Origin: Sporolactobacillus sp. THM7-7
GTDB taxonomy: Bacteria > Bacillota > Bacilli > Bacillales > Sporolactobacillaceae
NCBI RefSeq assembly: GCF_004153225.1
Contig: NZ_SEMB01000023.1
Span: 1-52,065 of the forward strand
Direction: 5' to 3'
DNA: 52,065 bases
Below the pieces are notes generated by a model. It had not been told where the DNA came from. It did not search any database and saw nothing but the letters and a program-made list of their open reading frames with translations. The stretch's first letter is position 1; every line of letters begins with the position of its first letter. The position numbers and the translations under genes were made by a program. Shown one piece after another: positions 15,698 to 24,258 of this stretch.

Positions 15698-16697
15698 ATT
15701 ATGGTTTCTGCTGATTGCTGTTCTGTTTATCGGTTTTTTCTTTCTGGAAGGCTACGACTTCGGCGTCGGCATGGCTACCCGCTTTATCGCCCGCGAAGAA
15801 GCGGAACGGCGTGTGCTGATTAATACAATCGGTCCGTTCTGGGATGCGAATGAAGTCTGGCTGATCACAGCCGGAGGGGCGATGTTCGCCGCTTTTCCGA
15901 ACTGGTACGCGACGCTGTTCAGCGGCTTTTACGTGCCGCTTGTCATTATGCTTATCATGCTGATCGCCCGTGGTACGGCGTTTGAATACCGGGCGAAAGT
16001 CGACCATCCGAAATGGTCGAACACTTGGGACTGGGCGATTTTTATCCCGAGCCTGATTGTCCCGTTTCTCTGGGGAGTCGTCTTTTCTTCGCTAGTCAAA
16101 GGACTTCCAATTGATAGAAACATGAACATGCATGCCGGGTTTACGGATTTCGTCAACGCCTATACGGTTTTGGGGGGCATCATGATCACTTTGCTCTGCC
16201 TCTATCACGGCCTGGTCTATCTCTGCCTCCGTACAGACGGTGAGCTGCGGGACCGCGCCCGGGCGCTCGCTGGAAAGCTGTTCTGGGTGCTGGCCGCCTG
16301 TGTGATTGCTTTTGTTGTTGTGACTTTTTTCGTCACCGATCTTTTTGCTGAACGAGGGGCGTGGCTTTATCCAATTTATGCCCTGGCCGTAGTGACGCTT
16401 GTGCTTTCGCGCGTTTTTCTGATGAAAAAGCAGGACGGATGGGCATTCGGCATGAATGCCGGAGTGATTCTGCTAACCGTCGCATCGCTTTTTATCGGGC
16501 TTTTCCCGCGGGTCATGATCAGCAATGTGAATCCCGCTTATAACCTGACGGTGTACAATGCCTCATCCGGCTCGTATTCGCTCGGCGTGATGACGATCGT
16601 GGCTGCAACCCTTCTTCCATTCGTGATCGGTTATTCGATCTGGAGCTATTATGTGTTCCGAAAAAGAGTTTCAAAAGGCGGGCATATGGAGTATTGA
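15684..16697 (+). CDS. cydB: Cytochrome bd menaquinol oxidase subunit II
   Basis: 337 aa with a TTG start at 15684 (GGGGAGGG 8 bases upstream), giving MLLSELWFLL, which matches Bacillus CydB. Multi-pass membrane protein that pairs with CydA. Conserved segments are FFFLEGYDFGVGMATRF, NTIGPFWDANEVWLI and NASSGSYSLGVMTI. It overlaps cydA by 14 bp, suggesting translational coupling. Confidence 0.95.
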   Translation: MLLSELWFLLIAVLFIGFFFLEGYDFGVGMATRFIAREEAERRVLINTIGPFWDANEVWLITAGGAMFAAFPNWYATLFSGFYVPLVIMLIMLIARGTAFEYRAKVDHPKWSNTWDWAIFIPSLIVPFLWGVVFSSLVKGLPIDRNMNMHAGFTDFVNAYTVLGGIMITLLCLYHGLVYLCLRTDGELRDRARALAGKLFWVLAACVIAFVVVTFFVTDLFAERGAWLYPIYALAVVTLVLSRVFLMKKQDGWAFGMNAGVILLTVASLFIGLFPRVMISNVNPAYNLTVYNASSGSYSLGVMTIVAATLLPFVIGYSIWSYYVFRKRVSKGGHMEY

Positions 16698-16758
16698 AAT
16701 AGGGAAGGATGTGAAGCCTGTCCGGACCGGAGGAGAAACGGTTCTGTCAGGCAGGATT

Positions 16759-18483
16759 ATGGATCGCGACATTTTCTCTTATAAAGGCGGCAGACTTCTT
16801 TTTGCAATAACCGGCCTGCTGACGGTTGCAGAGGGCATCTGCATCATTATTCAGGCCGCGCTGTTAGCCGGAATGGTTACGAAACTCTTTTTCGGCGAGC
16901 CGCCCGCCGCGATCGGGCATCAGGCGATCGGTTTCTTTGCCGCGCTTGCCGGAAGATATGGCTCCGTTCTGGCGATCCGGCAGCTTTCTTCCCGCTTCGC
17001 CGAACGCGCGGGCTCGGATCTCCGAAAAGCGTTTCTCAGTACCGTGTTTGCGCTCGGCCCGAGAGCGATAAAAGAAGAGGGGACGGGAAACCTCGTAACA
17101 CTGGCGCTTGATGGCGTCGTCCGAATCAGACAGTATCTTGAACGATTGATCCCGAAGATGGCGGCAAACGGCATTCTTCCGCTGATGATTCTCGGTTATG
17201 TGTTCTTTCAGGACCGCGTCTCGGCGCTGATTCTTTTTGTAACGATTCCCGTTCTGATTGTGTTCATGATTCTGCTTGGTCTTGCCGCCCAAAAACAAAT
17301 GGATAAGCGCTGGTCCGCGTATCGCATCCTTTCCAATCATTTTATCGATTCATTGCGCGGCTTGCCGACGCTTCGCTATCTCGGGCTCAGCAAGATGCAT
17401 GAGGCGACCATTGCCCGCGTGAGCGATAGATACCGATCCATGACGATGCGAACGCTGCGGCTTGCTTTTCTCTCGTCGTTTGCGCTTGATTTCTTTACGA
17501 TGCTGTCAATCGCCTTCGTCGCCGTTTTTCTCGGCCTCAGACTGGTCGACGGACGGATGGCGCTCGAGCCGGCCCTGACGATTCTGATTCTGGCTCCGGA
17601 ATACTTCTCACCTGTCCGTGAGCTTGGACAGGACTACCATGCCACGCTCGACGGCAAGGAAGCGGCTCAGAAGATGCGCGCTTTTATTTCCGGGAAAAAG
17701 AAAGACGATCTGGCAGGGCCCGCCGCAGCCGGAGAGTGGACGGCGGATTCCGTCCTGACGCTTGATCGGGTAAGCGTCCGGTACGAAAAAGATGAAAAGC
17801 ATGATGCGCTGGAAAATATCAGCTTCAACGTTCGCGGTTTTGAAAAAATCGGCGTCATCGGACCGAGCGGGGCGGGAAAATCGACTTTGGTCGATCTGAT
17901 CGGCGGATTTGTCGAGCAGACATCGGGCATCATCGCCGTAAACGGACGTCCTGTTTCTCTCTCGTCGGCCGGCTGGAGAAAACAGATGACCTATATCCCG
18001 CAGCATCCTTATCTCTTCAGTGCGTCTCTGAAAGAAAATATCGCTTTCTATGCGCCTGAGGCGACGGATCGGCAGATTATGTCGGCCGCAGAAGCCGCCG
18101 GACTGAGCGCTCTTGTTCGGCGCCTGCCGCGTGGACTCGATGAGAAAATCGGCGGAGGCGGCCGCGCGCTGAGCGGCGGCCAGGAGCAGCGTGTCGCCCT
18201 GGCACGCGCGTTTCTGTGCCATCGTCCGATCCTGCTTCTCGATGAACCGACGGCCCATCTCGATATTGAAACGGAGTATGAGCTGAAAGAGACGATGATC
18301 CGTCTGTTTCGCGGCAAGCTCGTCATCATGGCCACGCACCGCCTGCACTGGATGGAACAGATGGACCGGCTGGCGGTCATTCAGGACGGACGGCTCGCAG
18401 AAACGGGCACTCTGGAAGAACTGCTGCATCAGCATGGCGCGTTTCGTGCTCTTGTGCGGTCGCAATTGGAGGGAGTCCGGTGA
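16759..18483 (+). CDS. cydC: Thiol/haem exporter ABC subunit CydC-type
   Basis: 574 aa from the ATG at 16759. Half-transporter needed for assembly of cytochrome bd; CydDC of E. coli handles thiols/haem. Membrane domain about residues 15-290, ATPase after about 335 with Walker A GPSGAGKST, signature LSGGQEQR and Walker B ILLLDEPTAHLD. The start is uncertain. The ATG lacks a well-spaced ribosome site, whereas an in-frame CTG at 16744 has GGAGGAG 8 bases upstream and would add five residues. A longer frame reaches into cydB. It overlaps cydD by 4 bp. Confidence 0.9.
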   Translation: MDRDIFSYKGGRLLFAITGLLTVAEGICIIIQAALLAGMVTKLFFGEPPAAIGHQAIGFFAALAGRYGSVLAIRQLSSRFAERAGSDLRKAFLSTVFALGPRAIKEEGTGNLVTLALDGVVRIRQYLERLIPKMAANGILPLMILGYVFFQDRVSALILFVTIPVLIVFMILLGLAAQKQMDKRWSAYRILSNHFIDSLRGLPTLRYLGLSKMHEATIARVSDRYRSMTMRTLRLAFLSSFALDFFTMLSIAFVAVFLGLRLVDGRMALEPALTILILAPEYFSPVRELGQDYHATLDGKEAAQKMRAFISGKKKDDLAGPAAAGEWTADSVLTLDRVSVRYEKDEKHDALENISFNVRGFEKIGVIGPSGAGKSTLVDLIGGFVEQTSGIIAVNGRPVSLSSAGWRKQMTYIPQHPYLFSASLKENIAFYAPEATDRQIMSAAEAAGLSALVRRLPRGLDEKIGGGGRALSGGQEQRVALARAFLCHRPILLLDEPTAHLDIETEYELKETMIRLFRGKLVIMATHRLHWMEQMDRLAVIQDGRLAETGTLEELLHQHGAFRALVRSQLEGVR

Positions 18484-20285
18484 AAACATGGTTTGTTCCC
18501 TATATGAAAAAACATTGGCGGGGGTTTGTATTGTCGGTCAGCTGCAGTATAGCCGCCTTAATCTGTGCGGCCGGATTGCTTTTTACTTCGGGGTATCTGA
18601 TTTCAAAAGCGGCGCTGCGGCCGGAAAATATACTGATGATTTATGTTCCGATTGTCGGCGTCCGGGCATTCGGGATCTTCCGGGCCGTTTTTCAATATGC
18701 CGGCAGGCTCGCCAGTCACGACACAATCTTGCGGATCTTATCAGAAATGCGGATCCGGCTTTACCGACTGCTTGAGCCGTCTGCCTTGTTCATCCAATCC
18801 AGATACCGTTCGGGAGATATTCTCGGGATCCTATCCGATGACATCGAACATTTGCAGGATATTTATTTAAGAACGGTGCTTCCGGGGGTCTCTGCCCTTG
18901 TTATCTATGCCATCTGGATCGGCTTGATCGGTGATCTGGATGCGGGTTTCGCCTTTCTCATGGGGCTGTATCTGTTGATGCTCTTAGTTGTCTTTCCGGT
19001 TTTGTCGCTGCTTTTAGCCGGCCGCGCCGAGCAGCGGCTCTCCGAAGGGAGACACCTTCTTTACGAAAAACTGACGGATGCCGTTCTAGGTGCGGGGGAC
19101 TGGATGATGTCCGGACGAGAGAAAACTTTTTTAGTACAGCACGAAGAAAGAGAGGAAGCGGTACGCGCCATCGAGCGCCGTCTGCATCGGGCGTCAAGGT
19201 GGCGGGATTTTCTTAGTCAGCTGATTATTGGCGCTTGCGTCCTCTCACTCATCTACTGGTCGGGCGGAAACGCCATTCATGGACAGATGGACCGGACGCT
19301 GATCGCTGCTTTTGTCTTGGTCATCTTCACGATTGCCGAGTCGCTGATCCCGGTGTCGGAGGCAGTCGAGAAACTGCCGCAGTATCAAAAGGTCTTTCAA
19401 AGACTGCGGGGGATAGAGGGCTCACCGGCGTCCGAAGATCAGGATCGCCGTTTCGATGCACTCCCTGAGACCGCGGAACGATTGGGCGGTGCGTCAGATA
19501 TGTTTCCGGAAAAAATATCAGAAAAAGTCGAGATTCGTGCGGAACACCTATTTTTCAAGTACGCCGCGCGTGAAGATTGGGCCGTCAGGGATGTGTCTCT
19601 CCATATACGCCAGGGTGAAAAAGTGGCGCTGATCGGCCGAAGCGGAGCGGGCAAATCGACGTTGATTCATCTGATATACGGAGCGCTCGTCCCGGAACGG
19701 GGGTCGGTGACGCTGAACGGCACGCCGCCCGATACGTTCGGAAACCGGATAACGGAACGGATTTCTGTACTGAGTCAGAATCCTCATTTATTTGACACGT
19801 CGGTTTTAAACAATCTGGCGCTCGGTAATGAACAGGCGTCTGAAGCCGAGATCATCCGGGCGGCTACGCTTGTGGGACTGCATGAGCGGATTAAGCGGCT
19901 GCCTCATGGATATTGGACGCAGATGCATGAAGCGGGGGATATATTCTCAGGCGGGGAAAGGGAACGCCTGGCGCTGGCGCGAATTCTGCTTCGGAACGCG
20001 CCGGTGGTTATTCTCGACGAACCGACGGTAGGGCTCGATCCGATCACGGAAAAAGATCTGCTGCGGACCATCTTTGATACTCTGGAAGAAAAGACGCTGA
20101 TCTGGATCACCCACCATCTGATCGGCGCAAACGAAATGGATCGTATGGTTTTCCTCGAAAACGGCACAATCGAGATGCAGGGCAGGCACGAACAGCTGCT
20201 TCAGACAAATGAGCGATACCGCCGTCTTTACCGGCTCGATGTCCCGGAGAAGCTGAAACGGCCGCTGCAATTGGCCGGGAAATGA
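18480..20285 (+). CDS. cydD: Thiol/haem exporter ABC subunit CydD-type
   Basis: 601 aa. Partner half-transporter. GTG start overlapping the cydC stop (GTGA), with TTGGAGGGAG upstream. Six membrane helices in about residues 15-290. ATPase with Walker A GRSGAGKST, signature FSGGERERLALAR and Walker B VVILDEPTVGLD, plus the H-loop in WITHHL. Last gene of cydABCD. The C/D naming follows gene order in B. subtilis. Confidence 0.92.
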   Translation: MKTWFVPYMKKHWRGFVLSVSCSIAALICAAGLLFTSGYLISKAALRPENILMIYVPIVGVRAFGIFRAVFQYAGRLASHDTILRILSEMRIRLYRLLEPSALFIQSRYRSGDILGILSDDIEHLQDIYLRTVLPGVSALVIYAIWIGLIGDLDAGFAFLMGLYLLMLLVVFPVLSLLLAGRAEQRLSEGRHLLYEKLTDAVLGAGDWMMSGREKTFLVQHEEREEAVRAIERRLHRASRWRDFLSQLIIGACVLSLIYWSGGNAIHGQMDRTLIAAFVLVIFTIAESLIPVSEAVEKLPQYQKVFQRLRGIEGSPASEDQDRRFDALPETAERLGGASDMFPEKISEKVEIRAEHLFFKYAAREDWAVRDVSLHIRQGEKVALIGRSGAGKSTLIHLIYGALVPERGSVTLNGTPPDTFGNRITERISVLSQNPHLFDTSVLNNLALGNEQASEAEIIRAATLVGLHERIKRLPHGYWTQMHEAGDIFSGGERERLALARILLRNAPVVILDEPTVGLDPITEKDLLRTIFDTLEEKTLIWITHHLIGANEMDRMVFLENGTIEMQGRHEQLLQTNERYRRLYRLDVPEKLKRPLQLAGK

Positions 20286-20323
20286 TACCCGCCACAGGCG
20301 GGGCCGTAAAAACATAGGCAGTT

Positions 20324-20352
20324 AAAAGAGGAGCATGGCGCTCCTCTTTTTT
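20324..20352 (+). terminator. Terminator of cydABCD
   Basis: AGAGGAGC-ATGGC-GCTCCTCT perfect 8-bp stem followed by T-run. Confidence 0.9.
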
Positions 20353-20407
20353 CGTCTTTAAAAAGGTGTAAAATTCCTGGCGGTTTGACGGCTGAAAGTC
20401 AGTTGAG

Positions 20408-20587
20408 GGCGAATAACTTGGTCCGACGACTGATAAATCGAGCTGAAGACCGATAACTTGGTCCGACGACTGATAAATCGAGCTGAAGACTGATAACTCG
20501 GTCCGCCGACTGATAAATCGAGCTGAAGACTGATAACTTGGTCCGACGACTGATAAATCGAGCTGAAGACCGATAACTTGGTCTAGA
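20408..20587. repeat. Tandem repeat, 9 x 20 bp (40-bp higher-order unit)
   Basis: Two related 20-bp units alternate. Unit A is GACTGATAAATCGAGCTGAA at 20428, 20468, 20508 and 20548, identical in all four copies. Unit B is GACCGATAACTTGGTCCGAC at 20408 (diverged start), 20448, 20488, 20528 and 20568 (diverged end). A and B agree at 13 of 20 positions, so the 40-bp period probably arose from a 20-bp one. Degenerate units may extend to about 20388-20607. It lies between two terminators. The reverse strand is open as a Ser/Arg-rich reading frame, which I regard as spurious. Confidence 0.9.
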
Positions 20588-20616
20588 GACTGGTATCGGG
20601 TATGTTTTTTCGACCA

Positions 20617-20653
20617 TGAAAAAAATGCCCGTGATCCGTACGGGCATTTTTCA
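20617..20653. terminator. Bidirectional terminator next to yjcZ
   Basis: AAAAATGCCCGT / ACGGGCATTTTT perfect 12-bp stem with a 7-base loop. It serves the reverse-strand yjcZ-like gene. Confidence 0.9.
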
Positions 20654-20658
20654 GCTTC

Positions 20659-20904
20659 CTAGCAGATGAATGCCGTGCCTACGATGATTAACAAGATGAA
20701 CAGGACAACAATTAAGGCAAAGCCATGGCCCCCATACCCGTAATGATGGCTACCGTGATACTGTTTCGGATATCCTTTGCAGCCCCAATCGTAATGATAG
20801 CCGCCGTAGGCCATGTTATCTGGGTAACCACCGTAAGCCGCGTTGTCCGGGTAACCACCGTAAGCCGCGTTGTCCGGGTAGCCGCCATATGCCACATTAT
20901 CCAT
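20659..20904 (-). CDS. yjcZ: YjcZ-family sporulation protein with Gly/Tyr repeats
   Basis: 81 aa. Residues 1-37 are tandem YGGYPDNAA-type 9-residue repeats (four copies), followed by a Gly/His/Tyr-rich part. The C-terminus FALIVVLFILLIIVGTAFIC is the hydrophobic YjcZ signature. Such proteins are small, sporulation-associated and of unknown role; a coat or membrane location is likely. The nearly identical DNA of the repeat copies suggests recent expansion. AAAGGAG lies 8 bases before the ATG, and a CATACAATA sporulation-type -10 lies about 30 bp upstream. Confidence 0.9.
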   Translation of the reverse strand: MDNVAYGGYPDNAAYGGYPDNAAYGGYPDNMAYGGYHYDWGCKGYPKQYHGSHHYGYGGHGFALIVVLFILLIIVGTAFIC

Positions 20905-20933
20905 TCAAGTCACTCCTTTATCACGAGATATGA

Positions 20934-20942
20934 TATTGTATG
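20934..20942 (-). promoter_or_regulatory. Sporulation sigma (E/K-type) -10 motif of yjcZ
   Basis: Reverse-strand CATACAATA, a perfect match to CATANNNTA and to the sigma-E form CATACAAT. It is placed to give a leader of about 20-25 nt before the ATG. The -35 match is weak. Confidence 0.55.
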
Positions 20943-21083
20943 AACGCCCGGGGCTAATGGCGATGCACAAATGCCCGGATCCGCAAGAGATGTGCGATTG
21001 CCTATTTTTGGGGTCAGGCTACTAAAGCATGTTTGGATGGGGCATGAATAAGATAGAGATAAGTTATTGAAAGGGTGTTGCAC

Positions 21084-21983
21084 ATGTATCCCTATTATCC
21101 CCCATATGGCAAACGAACGGTTACAAAAGAGCAGCTGCTGACCTTTCCCCCGCAGCGGCAAAGACAGCATCCGGGTTTTGAATATGAGATGAATCCGCTG
21201 CCGATTACGGAAAATCCGCATTACAAAGGAAGCGGCAAACTTAAGGGGAAAGTCGCCGTAATCTCAGGAGGAGACAGCGGCATCGGCCGGTCGGTCGCCC
21301 TGGCTTTCGCAAAAGAAGGCGCGAAGCTTGCGATTATTTATTTAAACGAAGATCGGGATGCCGAATGGACGAAACGGCGCGTCGAAGCGCTCGGAAGCGA
21401 ATGTCTGCTGATTCGCAAAGATTTAAGGGATTCGGAATCCTCGAAACAGTCGATTGCGGAAACAATGAAAAAGTTCGGGAAACTGGATATCCTCATCAAC
21501 AACTGTGCCGTCCAATACGTACAAAAAAGTCTGCTTGATATCAGTGATGAACAGCTTCTGACAACTTTCCAGACCAACATTTTTTCGTATTTTTATTTAA
21601 CACGGGCTGCGCTCCCGCATCTTGGGCCGGGGAGCGCGATCATTAATACGACATCCGTTACAGCTTATCGCGGTTCTAAAGACTTGATTGATTATTCTTC
21701 GACAAAGGGGGCGATCGTCACATTCACCCGATCGTTGTCTCAGAATTTGGTCGATCAGGGAATCCGGGTGAATGCCGTTGCTCCAGGCCCGATCTGGACA
21801 CCGCTTATTCCCTCCTCTTTTACCGCGGAAAACGTTGAAATCTTCGGTACCGAGGTTCCAATGAAGCGTCCCGGGCAGCCTTTTGAACTGGCGCCTGCCT
21901 ATGTCTATCTCGCGTCCGATGATTCCGGCTATGTGTCCGGGCAGGTGCTGCATGTCGGCGGAGGTGAGATGGTCGAATCGTAA
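21084..21983 (+). CDS. Short-chain dehydrogenase, YdaD/general-stress type
   Basis: 299 aa. The N-terminal about 55 residues (MYPYYPPYGKRTVTKEQLL) are the Pro/Tyr-rich extension typical of this stress-related SDR group. Cofactor loop VISGGDSGIGRSVALAF, NNCAVQYVQKSL in place of NNAG, Ser in TTSVTAYRG, and active-site YSSTKGAIVTF (Tyr-x3-Lys). VNAVAPGPIWTPLIPSSF and SGQVLHVGGG follow. Substrate unknown. ATG at 21084 chosen (AAAGGG 8 bases upstream) over upstream GTG/TTG. B. subtilis YdaD belongs to the sigma-B regulon; no clear sigma-B promoter was found here. Confidence 0.88.
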   Translation: MYPYYPPYGKRTVTKEQLLTFPPQRQRQHPGFEYEMNPLPITENPHYKGSGKLKGKVAVISGGDSGIGRSVALAFAKEGAKLAIIYLNEDRDAEWTKRRVEALGSECLLIRKDLRDSESSKQSIAETMKKFGKLDILINNCAVQYVQKSLLDISDEQLLTTFQTNIFSYFYLTRAALPHLGPGSAIINTTSVTAYRGSKDLIDYSSTKGAIVTFTRSLSQNLVDQGIRVNAVAPGPIWTPLIPSSFTAENVEIFGTEVPMKRPGQPFELAPAYVYLASDDSGYVSGQVLHVGGGEMVES

Positions 21984-22020
21984 AAAACAGCCCTGAAATC
22001 AGGAATTTGCCGTTTTTTCT
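21982..22020 (+). terminator. Terminator of the SDR gene
   Basis: AAAAAAC ... GTTTTTT outer stem around a small CCTG/CAGG stem, overlapping the stop codon and ending in a T-run. Confidence 0.55.
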
Positions 22021-22193
22021 TATACTGTTAACAAGACCTTTGGATGCGTCGACGACTGGCCAGTCCCAAGTTTTTTTCTTCACTCCCGGCGTTCCCGCTC
22101 AAGTCTGTGGGGGAGGTCGCGGGCAGCCGCCTTGACAATGGATGAGATTTCCCGCACGCTTACAGAAGAAAACGTATTTTGGAGGATAAGAAA

Positions 22194-22862
22194 ATGGGGA
22201 AAATGGATGAACCGATTATTGTTGTCGAAAGGGCGGCTCTTTTCGGTATAGAAACAGAAAAAGATTTGACGTTTCAGGGAACGGAAAGAAGGAGGGATCA
22301 TGTCGCCGAGCTTGAGTGGCGGATGGCCGAAAACTATCAGATCATGCGCCGGGGCGATGCCGAAGAAGATCCGGCGTATAAGCAGCCGATACCTTATGCC
22401 GTGCTCAAACAAGGGGATCGGTATTTTACATACAAGCGGCTTGGCGGCGGCGGAGAGTCGCGGCTTCACGGAAAGCTTTCTCTCGGTGTCGGCGGTCATA
22501 TGAATCAGGTAAAAGATGCGGCGGACTTCCGGCATATCTTATCGGAAAATTTAAGCCGTGAACTGAATGAGGAACTGATTATCGAAAATACGGAGGCTTT
22601 GGATATCCGGACAATCGGTTTGATCAATGATGACGGAACGGAAGTCGGACGCGTGCATATCGGTGTGCTGATCGCCATAGATTTACCACATAAGGCACAA
22701 ATTTCTGTCCGCGAGAAGGATAAACTGGAAGGGCGGTGGATGAGTCTGGATGAGCTGACAGAGAAACAGGTTTATGAACGCATGGAGAGCTGGTCCGGAT
22801 TCGCGGTGGATGCTCTGATTTGTGATTCGAGCGGAGGAGCATCCGAAACTAGACAAGGCTAA
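22194..22862 (+). CDS. Nudix-like protein with degenerate Nudix box
   Basis: 222 aa. The fold-typical phrases RGDAEEDPAYKQPIPYAVL, YKRLGGGGESRLHGKLSLGVGGHM and RVHIGVLIAIDL suggest a Nudix/MutT-like protein of the predicted phosphoesterase type. The box is GGHMN ... ENLSRELNEELII. The RELNEEL half is intact, but the first Glu and the later Gly of GX5EX7REUXEEXGU are missing. Catalytic activity is therefore uncertain. GGAGGA lies 7 bases before ATG at 22194. Confidence 0.75.
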   Translation: MGKMDEPIIVVERAALFGIETEKDLTFQGTERRRDHVAELEWRMAENYQIMRRGDAEEDPAYKQPIPYAVLKQGDRYFTYKRLGGGGESRLHGKLSLGVGGHMNQVKDAADFRHILSENLSRELNEELIIENTEALDIRTIGLINDDGTEVGRVHIGVLIAIDLPHKAQISVREKDKLEGRWMSLDELTEKQVYERMESWSGFAVDALICDSSGGASETRQG

Positions 22863-23060
22863 AATAAATGGGTCAAAACCAATACAGTATGCTTAAAACA
22901 GTGATCAACGTCGCTCTCGAGCCCGACCTTTTTCGCGGTCTCTTATTCATACCGACACGCTCCCTTTTCTAAGCGTATTCGCCCGGATTTTATTCGTGAA
23001 ACGTTTATGTAACCACCGTCGCGTTAAAATTTGCAATGAAAACGAACAGGAGTGTGGAAG

Positions 23061-23945
23061 ATGCAAAAGGTAAGAAAAGCGATTATTCCGGCCGCCGGTC
23101 TGGGGACTCGGTTTCTGCCGGCAACGAAAGCGATGCCGAAAGAGATGCTCCCGATTGTAGACAAACCGACGATTCAGTACATTGTTGAAGAAGCGGTCAA
23201 CTCCGGCATTGAGGATATCATTATCGTAACGGGTAAGGGTAAACGGGCGATTGAGGATCACTTTGATAATGCTTTCGAACTGGAAGAAAATCTGATTCAG
23301 AAGCATAAATATAGTTTATTGGAGAAAGTGCGCCAGTCATCGAAGGTAGACATCTACTACATTCGCCAGAAGCGGCCGCGCGGGCTGGGCCACGCCATTT
23401 GGTGCGCCCGGAAGTTCATCGGAAACGAACCGTTTGCCGTTCTGCTCGGGGACGACATCATCCAGAACGATCCGCCTTGTCTGAAGCAGATGATCGATGA
23501 ATTTTGCCACGTACAGTCGAGTGTTGTTGCGGTAAAAAAAGTTCTGGCCAGCGAAGTCGACCGCTACGGTATGATTGATCCGCAAGCGCAAAAGGGCCGT
23601 TTGTACGATATCCGGGGATTTGTCGAGAAGCCGTCCATTGACAAAGCGCCTTCGAACGTCGCCATTATTGGACGGTACATACTGACTCCGGAAATTTTCG
23701 GTTTTCTCAATCAGCAGAAAATCGGATCGGGAGGAGAAATTCAGCTGACGGACGCGATTTCTTCTTTAAATAAGATTCAGAAAGTCTATGGCTACGCTTA
23801 TGAAGGCAAACGGTATGATGTCGGCAAACCGTTCGGATTTATCGAATCCAATATTGAAATGGCGCTGTCGCGAGATGATCTTCGGTCAGACATGCTTCAA
23901 TATTTGGTTGATCTTCAAGAACGGCTGGCTAAAGAAAAGTTGTAA
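23061..23945 (+). CDS. galU: UTP-glucose-1-phosphate uridylyltransferase
   Basis: 294 aa. Makes UDP-glucose from UTP and glucose-1-phosphate, for teichoic-acid glycosylation and glycolipid anchors. The nucleotide loop [31 protein letters not shown] is diagnostic, and FAVLLGDDI and GFVEKP follow the family. [12 protein letters not shown]-like text ([12 protein letters not shown]) completes it. B. subtilis has GtaB and YngB; the latter is linked to GtrA protein YngA. Here a GT2 and a GtrA gene follow after 300 bp. AGGAG lies 8 bases before the ATG. Confidence 0.95.
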   Translation: MQKVRKAIIPAAGLGTRFLPATKAMPKEMLPIVDKPTIQYIVEEAVNSGIEDIIIVTGKGKRAIEDHFDNAFELEENLIQKHKYSLLEKVRQSSKVDIYYIRQKRPRGLGHAIWCARKFIGNEPFAVLLGDDIIQNDPPCLKQMIDEFCHVQSSVVAVKKVLASEVDRYGMIDPQAQKGRLYDIRGFVEKPSIDKAPSNVAIIGRYILTPEIFGFLNQQKIGSGGEIQLTDAISSLNKIQKVYGYAYEGKRYDVGKPFGFIESNIEMALSRDDLRSDMLQYLVDLQERLAKEKL

Positions 23946-24252
23946 ACAGGCGAAAAAAGTCATCGGTCGGCACTTTGCCCGGGCCGCTCTCGGCTGCAAG
24001 ACGTTTACTCAAGGAAGATTTTGGCGATGAATAGACAGGAACATGCTGTTTGACAACAAGGGGTCGTCTTGGCCGTCGCCTGTTTTTTCTCGATAGACCT
24101 TCTTTTTTATGGCGGAGCCTGGCGGGCGGACACCAAAAGGCATTCTGTTTCGATATGTTTAACGGAGGCTGACCGTCAGACGGCTTGTTTTCCATGCTGA
24201 AGCGCATTTCGCCGACGTCTGAGGGCGATCTTTTGCGGATACTGGGAGCGTG
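23946..24252. other. Intergenic region between galU and the GT2 gene
   Basis: About 300 bp with no credible gene. TTGACA occurs near 24050 but no -10 at the right distance follows it. No clear terminator for galU was found, so galU may be cotranscribed with the glycosyltransferase. Confidence 0.3.
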
Positions 24253-24258
24253 TTGCTA

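Noticed and set aside
17608-18489. 293-codon reverse frame opposite cydC
   Set aside because: Antisense shadow of the ABC ATPase domain, with no domain signature.
20399-20647. Reverse-strand 82-codon frame over the tandem repeats
   Set aside because: Its sequence is just the 20/40-bp repeat translated (RFISRRTKL motifs) and it runs through a terminator. Likely a spurious protein.
23005-23030. Possible sigma-B promoter (GTTTAT-N14-GTTAAA) before galU
   Set aside because: The -10 half does not match GGGTAW; only the -35 half fits. gtaB of B. subtilis has such a promoter, but the evidence here is too weak to list.
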